From assembly GCF_019449565.1 (NCBI RefSeq), contig NZ_JAGRPM010000043.1:1-64000 (forward strand): a stretch of 64,000 bases of DNA, given 5' to 3'. This DNA comes from Rhodoblastus sp. (GTDB taxonomy: Bacteria; Pseudomonadota; Alphaproteobacteria; Rhizobiales; Beijerinckiaceae). Positions 41,462 through 51,273 of the stretch are shown here, piece by piece; position 1 is the stretch's first letter; each line of letters opens with the position of its first letter. The notes under the pieces are model-generated. The model had not been told where the DNA came from and searched no databases. It saw nothing but the letters and a program-made list of their open reading frames with translations. A program made the position numbers and the translations under genes.

Positions 41462-44400
41462 ATGACGCAATCGCCCCCAACCTCCATGCATGGGATTCGA
41501 GATAACCACGCTAGAGGCAGCGTTGCGGAGTTTCTCAAGCACCGGATATCGGACGGAAGCGCGCTATCGGTCGTATCCGCGTATTTTACGATCCACGCTT
41601 ATGACGCCCTCAAAACGAACTTAGACGGCATTGGTCGCCTCAGATTTTTGTTCGGCGAGCCGCGATTCTTAGGGGGGTTGGATCCGGAGAAAACCGAACG
41701 CAAAAGCTTTGCGATCGAGGACGACGGGCTTGAACTCGTAAACCGGCTGCAGCAGCGTAAGGTTGCCTCTGATTGCGCTCGATGGTTGAGCGAAAAAGTC
41801 GATATACGCTCCGTTGTCGACGCCAATTTTGTTCATGGAAAAATGTATCACATTGACGACGGTCGCAGAGAACACGCGATAGTTGGGAGCTCCAATTTCA
41901 CGCGTCGCGGTCTAGGTTTATCGAGCACGCCGAATATCGAACTCAATTTGATTGTCGATAGTGATCGCGATCGTGCCGACCTGAAAGGTTGGTTCGATGC
42001 TCTATGGAGCGATCAAAATCTCGTCTCAGACGTAAAGGACGAAGTACTTCGCTATCTTGAACAACTTTATGTCAACCATCCACCAGAATTTATCTATTTC
42101 AAGACGCTATACCATATTTTCGAGCGTTTTATCTCCGGTCATGATGCAGATGCGGCTCTGTTTGAACAAACCGCGATTATTGATACAGACGTGTGGAAAG
42201 CACTTTTTGATTTCCAGAAAGACGGAGCGAAAGGCGCGATCCATAAAATAAACGCCCACAATGGATGCATTCTTGCCGATAGCGTTGGTCTTGGGAAAAC
42301 CTACTCAGCACTCGCTGTGATTAAATACTTTGAGCTACGCAATCACCGGGTTTTAGTTTTATGCCCAAAGAAATTGCGTGATAACTGGACCGTTTTCTTA
42401 GCCCAAAACAATAGCGATCTGAACCCTTTTTTGCGAGACCGCTTTAGCTACACGGTGCTCTCGCACACGGACCTGTCACGTGAATCCGGCAAGGTTGATG
42501 GCATCGATTTGGCGACAATAAATTGGGGTAACTTTGATCTCATTGTGATCGATGAGTCTCACAATTTCAGGAATAATACAAAGGGTAAGCGCGATGAGGA
42601 CGGAAACATCGTCAGGAAAAGCCGTTACGAGCGACTGATGGACGATGTGATCAAAAAAGGCGTCAGGACCAAGGTTCTGCTGCTGTCTGCGACGCCGGTC
42701 AACAACGACCTTCGCGACCTACGGAACCAAATCTACTTTGTAACAGAAGGGCGTGATTCTGCCTTTGCTCCGGATTTGGCGATCAACAGCATCAAAGACA
42801 CACTCGCCACTGCGCAAAAGACGTTCATGGAATGGGCGCGTCGCAGCGGTGAACGCGACGCCCGCGATTTAATGGATCGTCTCCCCGCCGCCTTCTTCAC
42901 ACTGCTCGACGAACTCACCATCGCCAGGTCCCGCAAACACATCAAGAAATACTATAGGGCATCACTTGAGAAGATCGGCCATTTCCCGAAGCGAAGGAAG
43001 CCGCTTTCCGTATTCTCGGAAATCGACCTGAAGGGGCGATTTCTGTCTTATGATCGGCTTAATGACGAGATTTCAAAATACGAACTCTCGCTCTTTAATC
43101 CGTCGCGATACGTCCTGCCGGCATACACCGCTCAATATGAAGAGCGGAAGATCGTCAACTTTTCCCAAGCCAATCGCGAAAAATTCCTGATCGGCATGAT
43201 CAAGGTCAATTTCCTCAAGCGGCTGGAAAGCTCCGTCCACGCCTTCGCGATTACGATGGAGCGGACAGTTGCGAAGATCGAGCAGATTGAAGGGAGGTTG
43301 CGCGGCTACCAGTTCCATGCACAAACAGCGGCTGAAGCCCTACAGCCAGATTTGTTTGCTGCCGAGGACGAGGACGACGAAGAGCTGACACAAGCCTTTC
43401 AGGTGGGGACAAAGCTCAAATTCGAGATGGCCCACCTCGACGTCGATCGGTGGCTCAGAGACCTTGCGACCGACAAACAACAGCTATCCCTGCTCTCGGA
43501 TGCGGCAAAGGCCGTCGATACCTCCCGCGATGCGAAGCTCGCGGAAGTCAAGAAGCTGATCGAGCACAAGGTTCGGCATCCCGAACGCAACACTTTCGGC
43601 GAAGAAAATCGCAAAGTGATCGTGTTCTGTGCCTTTGCGGATACGGCGGCTTACCTGTATGAGGCGTTGGAGGATTGGGCCAGGAAAACGCTCGGCGTTC
43701 ACATTGCGCTCGTCTCGGGCGGCTCCAAGCCGAACCGAACGACATTTGGCAAGGCGGAGTTCTCTCAGATTTTGACGAACTTCTCCCCGCGAGCCAAGCA
43801 GCGCTCGAAAATTAAGTCGATGCCGCAGAATGGCGAGATCGACATCATGATCGCCACTGACTGCATTTCGGAGGGCCAAAACCTTCAGGACTGCGACTAT
43901 CTAATTAATTACGACATCCACTGGAACCCAGTTCGTATCATCCAGCGTTTCGGCCGCATTGATCGCATCGGCAGTCTTAACGACGAAATCCAATTGGTGA
44001 ATTTCTGGCCGACGCCCGATCTGAATAAATACATCAACCTGAAAAATCGCGTCGAGGCGCGTATGGCTCTCGTCGATATATCCGCGACGGCCGAGGACAA
44101 TATTCTTCAAACGAAAGATATTGAAGACCTGATTCAAGATGATCTCCGCTATCGTGACAAGCAGCTACTTCGCCTGAAAGACGAGGTGCTCGATCTTGAG
44201 GACTTCAACGAGTCAGTGGCCCTGAACGAGTTCACACTCGACGATTTCCGGATCGAGTTGATGGGCTACATCGAAGCCAATCGCGAGCGTCTCGATGAAG
44301 CGCCGCTCGGCCTCTATACTGTCGTGCCGCCGCATCCAGATTATCCGACGATCCAGCCGGGGACGATCTTCTGCCTCAAGCAGCGGGTGACCTCGCCAAG

Positions 44401-44785
44401 TGGCGAAGCCGTGAACCCGCTACAGCCCTATTTTCTAGTGTACGTACACGAAACCGGCGAAGTCCGATACAATTTCACCGCACCGAAACAGGTGCTCGAA
44501 ATCTTTCGCGCCGTCTGTCAGGGCGCGACCGCGCCCTATGCCAAACTGTGCGAATTGTTCGATGCGCAGACCGACGACGGCAGGGACATGACCCGCTTCA
44601 GCGACCTGCTGGACGCCGCTATCAGCGCCATAGCCTCGCAATACGACAAAAAGAACCTGGGCAATCTCTTCACCGGCAGAGGTGGTAAGCTGATCGACGA
44701 TACCACGCTGCCGAAATCCGCGTCCGACTTCGACCTGATCACGTGGCTGGTCATCATGCGGGACACGGAGAGCGTGGATGGCTGA
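41462..44785 (+). CDS. PLD-nuclease/SNF2-helicase fusion protein
   Basis: The 1107-aa protein (from MTQSPPTSMHGI) has two parts. Residues about 20-210 form a phospholipase D-like nuclease domain with an intact HxKx4D motif (HGKMYHID, His near 125) and GSSNFTRRGLG. A SNF2/SF2 helicase follows: Walker A ADSVGLGKTYSAL near 276, LIVIDESHNFRN near 362, LLLSATPVNN, and motifs V-VI in IATDCISEGQNLQD and IIQRFGRIDRIGS near 828. It overlaps the methylase gene by 8 bp. The architecture fits phage-defence or restriction systems that translocate on DNA and cleave it. The 5' half is notably AT-richer than the 3' half. An upstream Met at 41306 is considered less likely. Confidence 0.88.
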   Translation: MTQSPPTSMHGIRDNHARGSVAEFLKHRISDGSALSVVSAYFTIHAYDALKTNLDGIGRLRFLFGEPRFLGGLDPEKTERKSFAIEDDGLELVNRLQQRKVASDCARWLSEKVDIRSVVDANFVHGKMYHIDDGRREHAIVGSSNFTRRGLGLSSTPNIELNLIVDSDRDRADLKGWFDALWSDQNLVSDVKDEVLRYLEQLYVNHPPEFIYFKTLYHIFERFISGHDADAALFEQTAIIDTDVWKALFDFQKDGAKGAIHKINAHNGCILADSVGLGKTYSALAVIKYFELRNHRVLVLCPKKLRDNWTVFLAQNNSDLNPFLRDRFSYTVLSHTDLSRESGKVDGIDLATINWGNFDLIVIDESHNFRNNTKGKRDEDGNIVRKSRYERLMDDVIKKGVRTKVLLLSATPVNNDLRDLRNQIYFVTEGRDSAFAPDLAINSIKDTLATAQKTFMEWARRSGERDARDLMDRLPAAFFTLLDELTIARSRKHIKKYYRASLEKIGHFPKRRKPLSVFSEIDLKGRFLSYDRLNDEISKYELSLFNPSRYVLPAYTAQYEERKIVNFSQANREKFLIGMIKVNFLKRLESSVHAFAITMERTVAKIEQIEGRLRGYQFHAQTAAEALQPDLFAAEDEDDEELTQAFQVGTKLKFEMAHLDVDRWLRDLATDKQQLSLLSDAAKAVDTSRDAKLAEVKKLIEHKVRHPERNTFGEENRKVIVFCAFADTAAYLYEALEDWARKTLGVHIALVSGGSKPNRTTFGKAEFSQILTNFSPRAKQRSKIKSMPQNGEIDIMIATDCISEGQNLQDCDYLINYDIHWNPVRIIQRFGRIDRIGSLNDEIQLVNFWPTPDLNKYINLKNRVEARMALVDISATAEDNILQTKDIEDLIQDDLRYRDKQLLRLKDEVLDLEDFNESVALNEFTLDDFRIELMGYIEANRERLDEAPLGLYTVVPPHPDYPTIQPGTIFCLKQRVTSPSGEAVNPLQPYFLVYVHETGEVRYNFTAPKQVLEIFRAVCQGATAPYAKLCELFDAQTDDGRDMTRFSDLLDAAISAIASQYDKKNLGNLFTGRGGKLIDDTTLPKSASDFDLITWLVIMRDTESVDG

Positions 44786-47700
44786 CGCGCGTCTTCAGGT
44801 CCAATCAGCGCTGAAAGCGCTGATCACGAAGCCGGTCAAACAGGCCGCGACAGAGCTGTTCGCGGCGCTCGGCTATGCTAGCCGCAAGACCGTCGATCTC
44901 GATGGGGAGCCGTCTTCATTTCTGAGGTTTGTGGACCCGGCGGGCGGCCTTGCCGGCAAGACCGCGGCGCAAATCGACCAATGGCGGCGTGTCGACTTCC
45001 TCTTTCAGCTCACCAACGATGAAATCCCAATCCTCGCCCAGGGCAACCGCGATCTCTTCCAGAGCCAGCAGGATTACCGGACCTCTATCATCGAGTCATT
45101 CGTCTTCCTCGCCATCGAGTTGGCTGGGGATGAGTGGACCCGTGGCGGGCTGGCCGGCATCACGCGGGAGATCAACCGTCTATTCCCAATGCCGGCCGTC
45201 ATCCTCTTCACGCACGGCGACTTCGCTTCCTTGGCCGTGATCGACCGTCGCCCCAACAAGAAGGACGGGTCGCGGGATGTGGTGGAGAAACGGATATCGA
45301 TCGTCAAGGACATCAACCTTGCCGCGCCGCATCGCGCCCATGTCGATATCCTGTACGACATCGCCCTCTCGGAGGTGAAGGTACGCGGCCGAGGCACACC
45401 GACCAATTTTCGCGATCTCTATGACGGCTGGATCGAGGCCCTGTCCGCGCAGGCGTTGAACACGCGTTTCTATCGCGAACTGGCGAACTGGTTCTTCTGG
45501 TCGGTGAACGAAGTGACGTTTCCAGCCGCCGCGATTGAGACGGACCAGAAGAAGCGTGACGAACAAAACCAGATTGCCGTTATCCGCTTGCTGACCCGGC
45601 TCATTTTCGTCTGGTTTATCAAGGAAAAGGGCCTTGTCCCAGAGGCGCTATTCGAGCCCGATCAGCTCGACAAGCTGCTGAACGAGAACCCCGCTAACGA
45701 GCGCGACAACAGCACCTATTACAAGGCCGTCCTGCAAAACCTGTTCTTTGCCACCCTTAACACGGAGATGACTGAAGATCGCAAGTGGCGCACCAAAGTG
45801 ACCGGCAGCGGTCTCGATGGGCAATATCTCATCCATTCCGTCTATCGCTTCCGCGACGCCTTCCGTGAACCAGAAGCGGCGCTTGCGCTCTTCAAGCAGG
45901 TGCCCTTCCTGAACGGCGGACTTTTCGAGTGTCTTGACCGTGAGGTTTCGGCGCTCGACCTTGAGCGAAACCCAGATTTGAAGCGGCGCCTGGTTAAGGA
46001 GGGCAACCGGGAGGTCATTCGGATCGACGGCTTCTCCGAACGGCCTGGAAATCCCCTCGAAGTCCCCAACAAGATATTCTTTGCACGGGCTGAGAAGGTC
46101 GATCTCAACGAGGAATATGACACCAAAGGCAAGGCCTACGAAGCCGATGGTCTGATCGAGCTGTTCTCGCGCTACAAGTTCACGGTCGAAGAGAACACGC
46201 CCGTCGAGGAGGAGGTGGCGCTCGATCCCGAACTGCTCGGCAAGGTCTTTGAGAACCTGCTAGCGAGCTACAATGCTGATACACGCACGACGGCGCGCAA
46301 GAAATCCGGCTCGTTCTATACCCCGCGCGAAGTTGTCGACTACATGGTGGATGAGGCGCTGATCGCGTATTTCAGCCTCCGCATTGCAACGAAGCCCTCC
46401 GAGCCAGACCGCCGCCAGCCGAAACCGCAGATGCTCGACATGGCGATGCCCGGCGAATTTGATCTCACGGACACGCCACGTTCGAACGGCAGTTCGACCG
46501 TCAGCAGACTCGCAGAGTTCGACGCACGTCTGCGCAACCTTCTCTCGTTCAAGGAGACAGGCAATCCGTTTTCCGGCGCCGAGACGGACACGCTCGTCGC
46601 CGCTATCGACAGCCTCAAGGCGCTCGACCCGGCCTGTGGCTCCGGCGCCTTCCCGATGGGGCTGTTGCAGAAGCTCATTCACGTTCTGCATCGGCTCGAC
46701 CCAGACAATGTGCGCTGGAAAGCGCAGAACCGTGGGCCGCTGGAGCAGAGTCTTGCCGCCGCTCACGCGACCGTCAACCCAGCCGATAAGGAAAAGCGGA
46801 TCGAGGAGGCCGAAGCCGCGCTGGCGAAACTCGACCACGACTTCTCGGATGCAAACAAGCCAGACTATGCGCGCAAGCTCTATCTGATCGACAAGTGCCT
46901 GTTCGGCGTCGATATTCAGCCGATCGCCGTGCAGATCGCCAAGCTGCGTTTCTTCATCTCCCTGGTGGTTAGCCAAAAAATCGATCGTGCTCAGGATAAT
47001 GCCAATATCACGGCGTTGCCGAACCTGGAGACCAAGCTTGTCGCCGCCAACAGCCTCATTCGGATCGAGCGACCCGCCCAGTCCGATCTGTTCCGCAATA
47101 CCAAGATCGCGGAGAAAGAGGCCGAACTCAGGGGCATGAATGCGCGCTATTTCAGCGCCCGCACCGCCAGGACGAAGCGCGCCCGGCGCGATGACATTGC
47201 GCGCTTGCGTGATGAACTGGCCGGGCTGCTCAAATCTGATCGAGGCCTCCCGGAGGGCGATGCACGTAAAATGGCGGCGTGGGACCCGTTCGATCAGAAT
47301 GCGGCGGCGCCGTTCTTCGACCCCGAATGGATGTTTGGCCTGTCGTCCAATTTCGATCTGGTCATCGGCAACCCGCCCTATGTGCGCCACGAAGCGATCA
47401 AGGCTCAGAAGCCGCTGCTGGAGAAGCACTTTGGTGGCAAGGACAAAAAGGGGAACCCCCTCGGCGCCTATGCCGGCACGGCGGACCTTTTCGTCTATTT
47501 CATGCAGCGCGGCGTCGAACTGCTCAGTCCCGGTGGGGCCTTCGCGTACATCACTTCTAACAAGTGGTATCGCGCCAAATACGGCACAAACCTGCGCGGC
47601 TGGATGAACCGGCAAACGGAGTTGCGCCGTATCGTTGATTTCGGCGATGCCGAGGTGTTCGACGCTATCGCATACCCCACAATCATCATCGCCGCGCGTC

Positions 47701-48854
47701 GTAGTACGCCGGTGCAGGCGCCGAATGCGAAGGACAGTTTGCGGGTGATGAACTGGCCGGCGGATCGTGACAAATCCGAGGTCGAAGGCTTCCCGAAGCT
47801 GGTGGACGAGATCGGCTTCGACATGCCGCAAAAGGCGCTGGGCGCGGATGGCTGGCAATTGGAGCCGCAGGTCAAACGTGGACTGTTAGAGCGCATCCGT
47901 TCAACAGGTACCCCGCTCAAAGATTTCGTCTCAGCGAGGGTCTATCGAGGCATTACGACCGGATTCAACAATGCCTTCGTAATTGATGGATTAACGAAAG
48001 ATCGGTTGATTGCCGAGCACAGGAGTGCCGCGGCGATCATCTTGCCATATCTTCGCGGCACAGACGTCGAACGTTGGCACGCTGAACCAAAAGACCTTTG
48101 GCTAATAAAGATACCATCCTCCGAGAACGTGACTCACCCATGGAGTGGATCTCGCAACGCTGAGGCAATTTTTGCCTTAACCTATCCTTCAATTTACAAA
48201 TTCATGATCCAATACCGAAACCAGCTTGTCGACCGCTACGATCAAGGAAAACAATTTTGGGAACTACGATCGTGTAAATATTGGGAAGATTTTTCGGAAC
48301 GAAAAATCCTGTCTACTAAGGTTTCTTATCGCCCGTCGTTTTGCGTTGATCGTTCCGGATCAATTATAGGAAATACGGCTTACTTCATAAAGACCGGTAA
48401 GTTCGACAACTTTCTTTTATCTATATTAAATTCAAGTATATCTGAATATTACTCGCGTAACGTATTTTCTAGTAAGCAAGGCGGGTTTTATGAAGTCCAA
48501 CCTGACGGATTGGAGGCATTTCCCGTACCGCGCCTGGGCACACTCGGAGAGAAGTTAGTCAATCAGATTGATTACGCGCCGATCGCTGCACGTGATCCGC
48601 GGTTTGAACAACTCCTCAACGGCTTCGTTTACGAACTCTTCTTCAGGGACGATCTTCACGCCCGTGGCCTGACCCTGTGCGAAGAGGCGGAAAAAGCGGG
48701 CCTTAGTGCGCTCTCCGGCCTCGAAGGTTCGGCGCTCGTGAGAGCGGCGGAAAGCTTCGCCGCCACTCACCTCGTCCCCGGCGCGCGACTGCGCACCATG
48801 CTCTCTGACCTCGCTGCGCTTGACGTGGTCCGCATCATCGAAGGCCGGGAATGA
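44778..48854 (+). CDS. Eco57I/PglX-like N6-adenine DNA methyltransferase with restriction-type N-terminus
   Basis: The 1358-aa protein has a long N-terminal region (1-500) of the type seen in type IIG and BREX PglX enzymes. GSFYTPREVVDYMVDEALI (about 514) introduces the methylase core. The SAM motif I is LDPACGSGAFPMGLLQ near 617. The catalytic motif IV is IGNPPYVRHE near 865. A C-terminal TaqI-like specificity domain (about 1055-1260) contains LWLIKIPSSENVTHPW and ends EVQPDGLEAFPVP. DNA of that domain is strikingly AT-rich. It methylates adenine in a specific DNA site, probably to mark self. It is coupled to both neighbours by overlapping codons. Confidence 0.88.
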   Translation: MADARLQVQSALKALITKPVKQAATELFAALGYASRKTVDLDGEPSSFLRFVDPAGGLAGKTAAQIDQWRRVDFLFQLTNDEIPILAQGNRDLFQSQQDYRTSIIESFVFLAIELAGDEWTRGGLAGITREINRLFPMPAVILFTHGDFASLAVIDRRPNKKDGSRDVVEKRISIVKDINLAAPHRAHVDILYDIALSEVKVRGRGTPTNFRDLYDGWIEALSAQALNTRFYRELANWFFWSVNEVTFPAAAIETDQKKRDEQNQIAVIRLLTRLIFVWFIKEKGLVPEALFEPDQLDKLLNENPANERDNSTYYKAVLQNLFFATLNTEMTEDRKWRTKVTGSGLDGQYLIHSVYRFRDAFREPEAALALFKQVPFLNGGLFECLDREVSALDLERNPDLKRRLVKEGNREVIRIDGFSERPGNPLEVPNKIFFARAEKVDLNEEYDTKGKAYEADGLIELFSRYKFTVEENTPVEEEVALDPELLGKVFENLLASYNADTRTTARKKSGSFYTPREVVDYMVDEALIAYFSLRIATKPSEPDRRQPKPQMLDMAMPGEFDLTDTPRSNGSSTVSRLAEFDARLRNLLSFKETGNPFSGAETDTLVAAIDSLKALDPACGSGAFPMGLLQKLIHVLHRLDPDNVRWKAQNRGPLEQSLAAAHATVNPADKEKRIEEAEAALAKLDHDFSDANKPDYARKLYLIDKCLFGVDIQPIAVQIAKLRFFISLVVSQKIDRAQDNANITALPNLETKLVAANSLIRIERPAQSDLFRNTKIAEKEAELRGMNARYFSARTARTKRARRDDIARLRDELAGLLKSDRGLPEGDARKMAAWDPFDQNAAAPFFDPEWMFGLSSNFDLVIGNPPYVRHEAIKAQKPLLEKHFGGKDKKGNPLGAYAGTADLFVYFMQRGVELLSPGGAFAYITSNKWYRAKYGTNLRGWMNRQTELRRIVDFGDAEVFDAIAYPTIIIAARRSTPVQAPNAKDSLRVMNWPADRDKSEVEGFPKLVDEIGFDMPQKALGADGWQLEPQVKRGLLERIRSTGTPLKDFVSARVYRGITTGFNNAFVIDGLTKDRLIAEHRSAAAIILPYLRGTDVERWHAEPKDLWLIKIPSSENVTHPWSGSRNAEAIFALTYPSIYKFMIQYRNQLVDRYDQGKQFWELRSCKYWEDFSERKILSTKVSYRPSFCVDRSGSIIGNTAYFIKTGKFDNFLLSILNSSISEYYSRNVFSSKQGGFYEVQPDGLEAFPVPRLGTLGEKLVNQIDYAPIAARDPRFEQLLNGFVYELFFRDDLHARGLTLCEEAEKAGLSALSGLEGSALVRAAESFAATHLVPGARLRTMLSDLAALDVVRIIEGRE

Positions 48855-50479
48855 ACGAAGCGACAATAATAAACGTCGAAGGGCTGCCATCCGCCGGAAC
48901 GGCTCCCGTCGCCGTCACCAACGCGCCGATCATCGCGCCGATCAAGATTAAGACACTCACGGTCTGCGACTTCCGGGCCTTCGCTGGTCCCGAGCCTGTC
49001 ACCATCGCGCTAAGCGGCAAGAACCTTCTGGTCTATGGCGAAAACGGCGCCGGCAAGTCCTCGATCTTTCATGCGTTAAATGAATTTTTCTCGATTGAGC
49101 TTGCCGATGCCGCCGGCCGCCAGGCCCGCTTTACGAACCTGCGTAACCGCTTCTCCGCGCTTCCTCCGTCGGCCGGCTACATCGAGATCGAGCTCGATGA
49201 CGGGAAGCCAGCCGCTCGATGGGATCAGGCGCGCCATCCAGCCGACATCACACCCGCTTCCGACGCCCGCATCGTCAATGGCGCCTATCGAAAGGCAATC
49301 CTCGACTACCGTGCGCTTCTCGACACGAACTATAGGCACGGATCGGGCGTTGTGAACCTGTTTGATGTCTGCGTTGGCGTTCTTCTAAGGGATTATCCTG
49401 TTGTTATTGCAGGTGGCACAGAAGCACCGCTCATCTCGCTGTGGCAGAAACTTGAGGGATTTGCAGCCAAGGCTCGCGACAGGACGCGCCCGCACCTCCG
49501 AAAAAAGGAGATCGATGAGGTCAACGTAGTCGCGGCATCATTCAACCAGGGACTGCGTGACGCCTTGGACCACCTGCGCCCGAGAATTGACCCCCTGCTA
49601 TTCGAATTGGGCTGGGATGATCTGAGCGTCATAAGCTTTGGCTTTCCTGGTGTCACTTACGATAACGCACGGCTGAAGACGGGGCGCGAGTTTGAAGGTA
49701 GAAGTATCACTGTCGGCCTAACCTTTCGAGGGACAAGTCTCTCTTCCCCACAAACCTTTCTGAACGAAGCCCGCCTCTCAGCACTCGCGCTCGCCATCTA
49801 TTTCGCCGGTCGCCAAGTGTGCGCGGCCACGCTCCAAACCGATACGCCGCGCCTCATGGTGCTCGATGACGTGCTGATCGGCCTTGATCAATCGAACAGG
49901 CTGCCGGTCCTCCAGGCGCTCGACAAGCACTTCCCCGATTGGCAGATCGTGCTCTTGACCCATGATCGTGTCTGGTTCGAAATGGCCCGCTTCCATCTCG
50001 CCGATCGCAAGGACTGGAACGCGCTCGAACTTTTCGAGGAGATTGAGCCAACCGGTGGAAGCCGCCCGGTCCTGCGCCCACAGAACATTGATGCTGTCGC
50101 GAGCAATATTGCCACCGCGCGGAAGTTTCACACCGCCCATGAGTATCCCGCGAGCGCTGTTCATGCGCGTGTCGCGTTTGAATTGTCGCTGAAGAAGGTG
50201 TGCGAGCGAAAGGCGATCCCGGTCAGATTCCAGATTGATCCGCGTAAGCTCACGACCGACGATCTGTTGAACGCCATTGAAATATGGCTGGGGGAACCTT
50301 CTCGCGTGGCTATGAAATCGGCCGTCGATCCGGCAATTGCCAGTCTGCGCATGTGGCGCAAGGTCGTGCTCAACCCGTTTTCGCATTCGACGCCTGTCAG
50401 CCTCACCGCCGTCGAGGTGATCGGCGCCATTGATGCCGTCGAAGCCCTGCATCAGGCTTTCCGAGACCACTTCAGATAG
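48851..50479 (+). CDS. SMC/RecF-like AAA ATPase of the defence operon
   Basis: The 542-aa ABC-type ATPase shares the RecF/SMC head layout. Walker A is VYGENGAGKSSIFHAL near 63. A signature-like helix is FLNEARLSALALAIYFAGRQ, and Walker B is RLMVLDDVLIGLDQSNRLPV near 336, with the H-loop in VLLTHDRVWF. The middle lacks a long coiled coil. The C-terminal 130 residues are helical with ASAVHARVAFELSLKKVCER, perhaps HEPN-like (guess). ATGA overlap with the methylase stop shows the three genes form one operon. It may act as a DNA-end or modification sensor. Confidence 0.82.
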   Translation: MNEATIINVEGLPSAGTAPVAVTNAPIIAPIKIKTLTVCDFRAFAGPEPVTIALSGKNLLVYGENGAGKSSIFHALNEFFSIELADAAGRQARFTNLRNRFSALPPSAGYIEIELDDGKPAARWDQARHPADITPASDARIVNGAYRKAILDYRALLDTNYRHGSGVVNLFDVCVGVLLRDYPVVIAGGTEAPLISLWQKLEGFAAKARDRTRPHLRKKEIDEVNVVAASFNQGLRDALDHLRPRIDPLLFELGWDDLSVISFGFPGVTYDNARLKTGREFEGRSITVGLTFRGTSLSSPQTFLNEARLSALALAIYFAGRQVCAATLQTDTPRLMVLDDVLIGLDQSNRLPVLQALDKHFPDWQIVLLTHDRVWFEMARFHLADRKDWNALELFEEIEPTGGSRPVLRPQNIDAVASNIATARKFHTAHEYPASAVHARVAFELSLKKVCERKAIPVRFQIDPRKLTTDDLLNAIEIWLGEPSRVAMKSAVDPAIASLRMWRKVVLNPFSHSTPVSLTAVEVIGAIDAVEALHQAFRDHFR

Positions 50480-50486
50480 GGGGCTG

Positions 50487-50590
50487 TACACGATGAGGTC
50501 GGCCTCGGCGATCATTGCGCGTTTGGACTCGGCGACAGAGCCGAGTATCTGGATTAGCATGCGGGTGGCCGGGCTCAGGGTGTCGATGGC
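50487..50590 (-). pseudogene. Fragment of a serine recombinase (resolvase)
   Basis: Read on the minus strand, this segment gives AIDTLSPATRMLIQILGSVA, then ESKRAMIAEAD. It matches the end of the resolvase catalytic domain (pattern TxxGRxxxxxLGxxAEFERxxI). A TAG lies just upstream in frame, and both ends are missing. About 35 codons survive directly after the ATPase gene, so this is a relic of a past recombinase. Confidence 0.6.
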
Positions 50591-50949
50591 CTAGGTCACC
50601 GACTGGAATTTGGTACCAGCGGCGTCGTTAAGACGACCGCTTTTAAGGTACATTCGGCGTCATTGCCTCATTGGCGCGACTGTCCTTATTCAATTGCGAG
50701 CTTTCTATGTCTGCATTGACCCTATTGCCGGACCGTCCATCATGGCGAGCGCGGACCGTTAACTATTATTCCGGCGATTGGGACGCGATCCTCAGCGTCA
50801 TACCGACATTTGATTTGGAGCCGTTTCGGGACGGACCTGACGAGCCGCAGAACCCGTTCTTGCAAATTGTCGTGAGAGTGCCTCGATCGCCGGTTTGAAC
50901 CGCGCCGGGTTTGCCGGAGGCTCCAATTCCCAAATAGGATGGAGCCATC

Positions 50950-51273
50950 ATGAGCACTACGACCAATAAATTTTCACCTGAGGTTCGCGCCCGCGCGGTG
51001 CGGATGGTTTTGGATCACGAGGGCGATCACGCCACGCGCTGGGCGGCGGTGTCGTCTGTGGCGTCGAAGATTGGCTGTTCGCCGCACACCCTGCGCGAAT
51101 GGGTCAACAAGGCTGAAGTCGACAACGGCAAACGCGCCGGCGTGCCGACCGAGGTTGCGGATAAGCTGAAGGCGCTGGAGCGCGAGAACCGCGAACTCAA
51201 GCAAGCCAATGAGATATTGCGCAAGGCGTCGGCTTATTTTGCGCTGGCGGAGCTCGACCGCCGGTCGAAGTGA
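50950..51273 (+). CDS. IS3-family transposase OrfA
   Basis: The 107-aa protein has an N-terminal HTH ([20 protein letters not shown], then [20 protein letters not shown]). A leucine-zipper-like C-terminus ([20 protein letters not shown]) follows, the standard OrfA layout. It binds the IS ends. It overlaps orfB by 4 bp. No A-rich slippery heptamer is seen near its end, so the mode of OrfAB fusion is unclear. Confidence 0.93.
   Translation: MSTTTNKFSPEVRARAVRMVLDHEGDHATRWAAVSSVASKIGCSPHTLREWVNKAEVDNGKRAGVPTEVADKLKALERENRELKQANEILRKASAYFALAELDRRSK

Noticed and set aside
41109..41465. 118-codon frame before the helicase
   Set aside because: No recognisable domain; it merges with relic DNA and overlaps the helicase start in another frame.
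46260..47858. 532-codon minus frame inside the methylase gene
   Set aside because: Antisense shadow; the plus frame holds ACGSGAF and NPPY motifs.
51225..51273. Slippery heptamer for OrfAB fusion in the first IS3 element
   Set aside because: The overlap region has TTATTTTGCG but no X-XXY-YYZ heptamer in the orfA frame; the -1 frame is open, but the site cannot be named.
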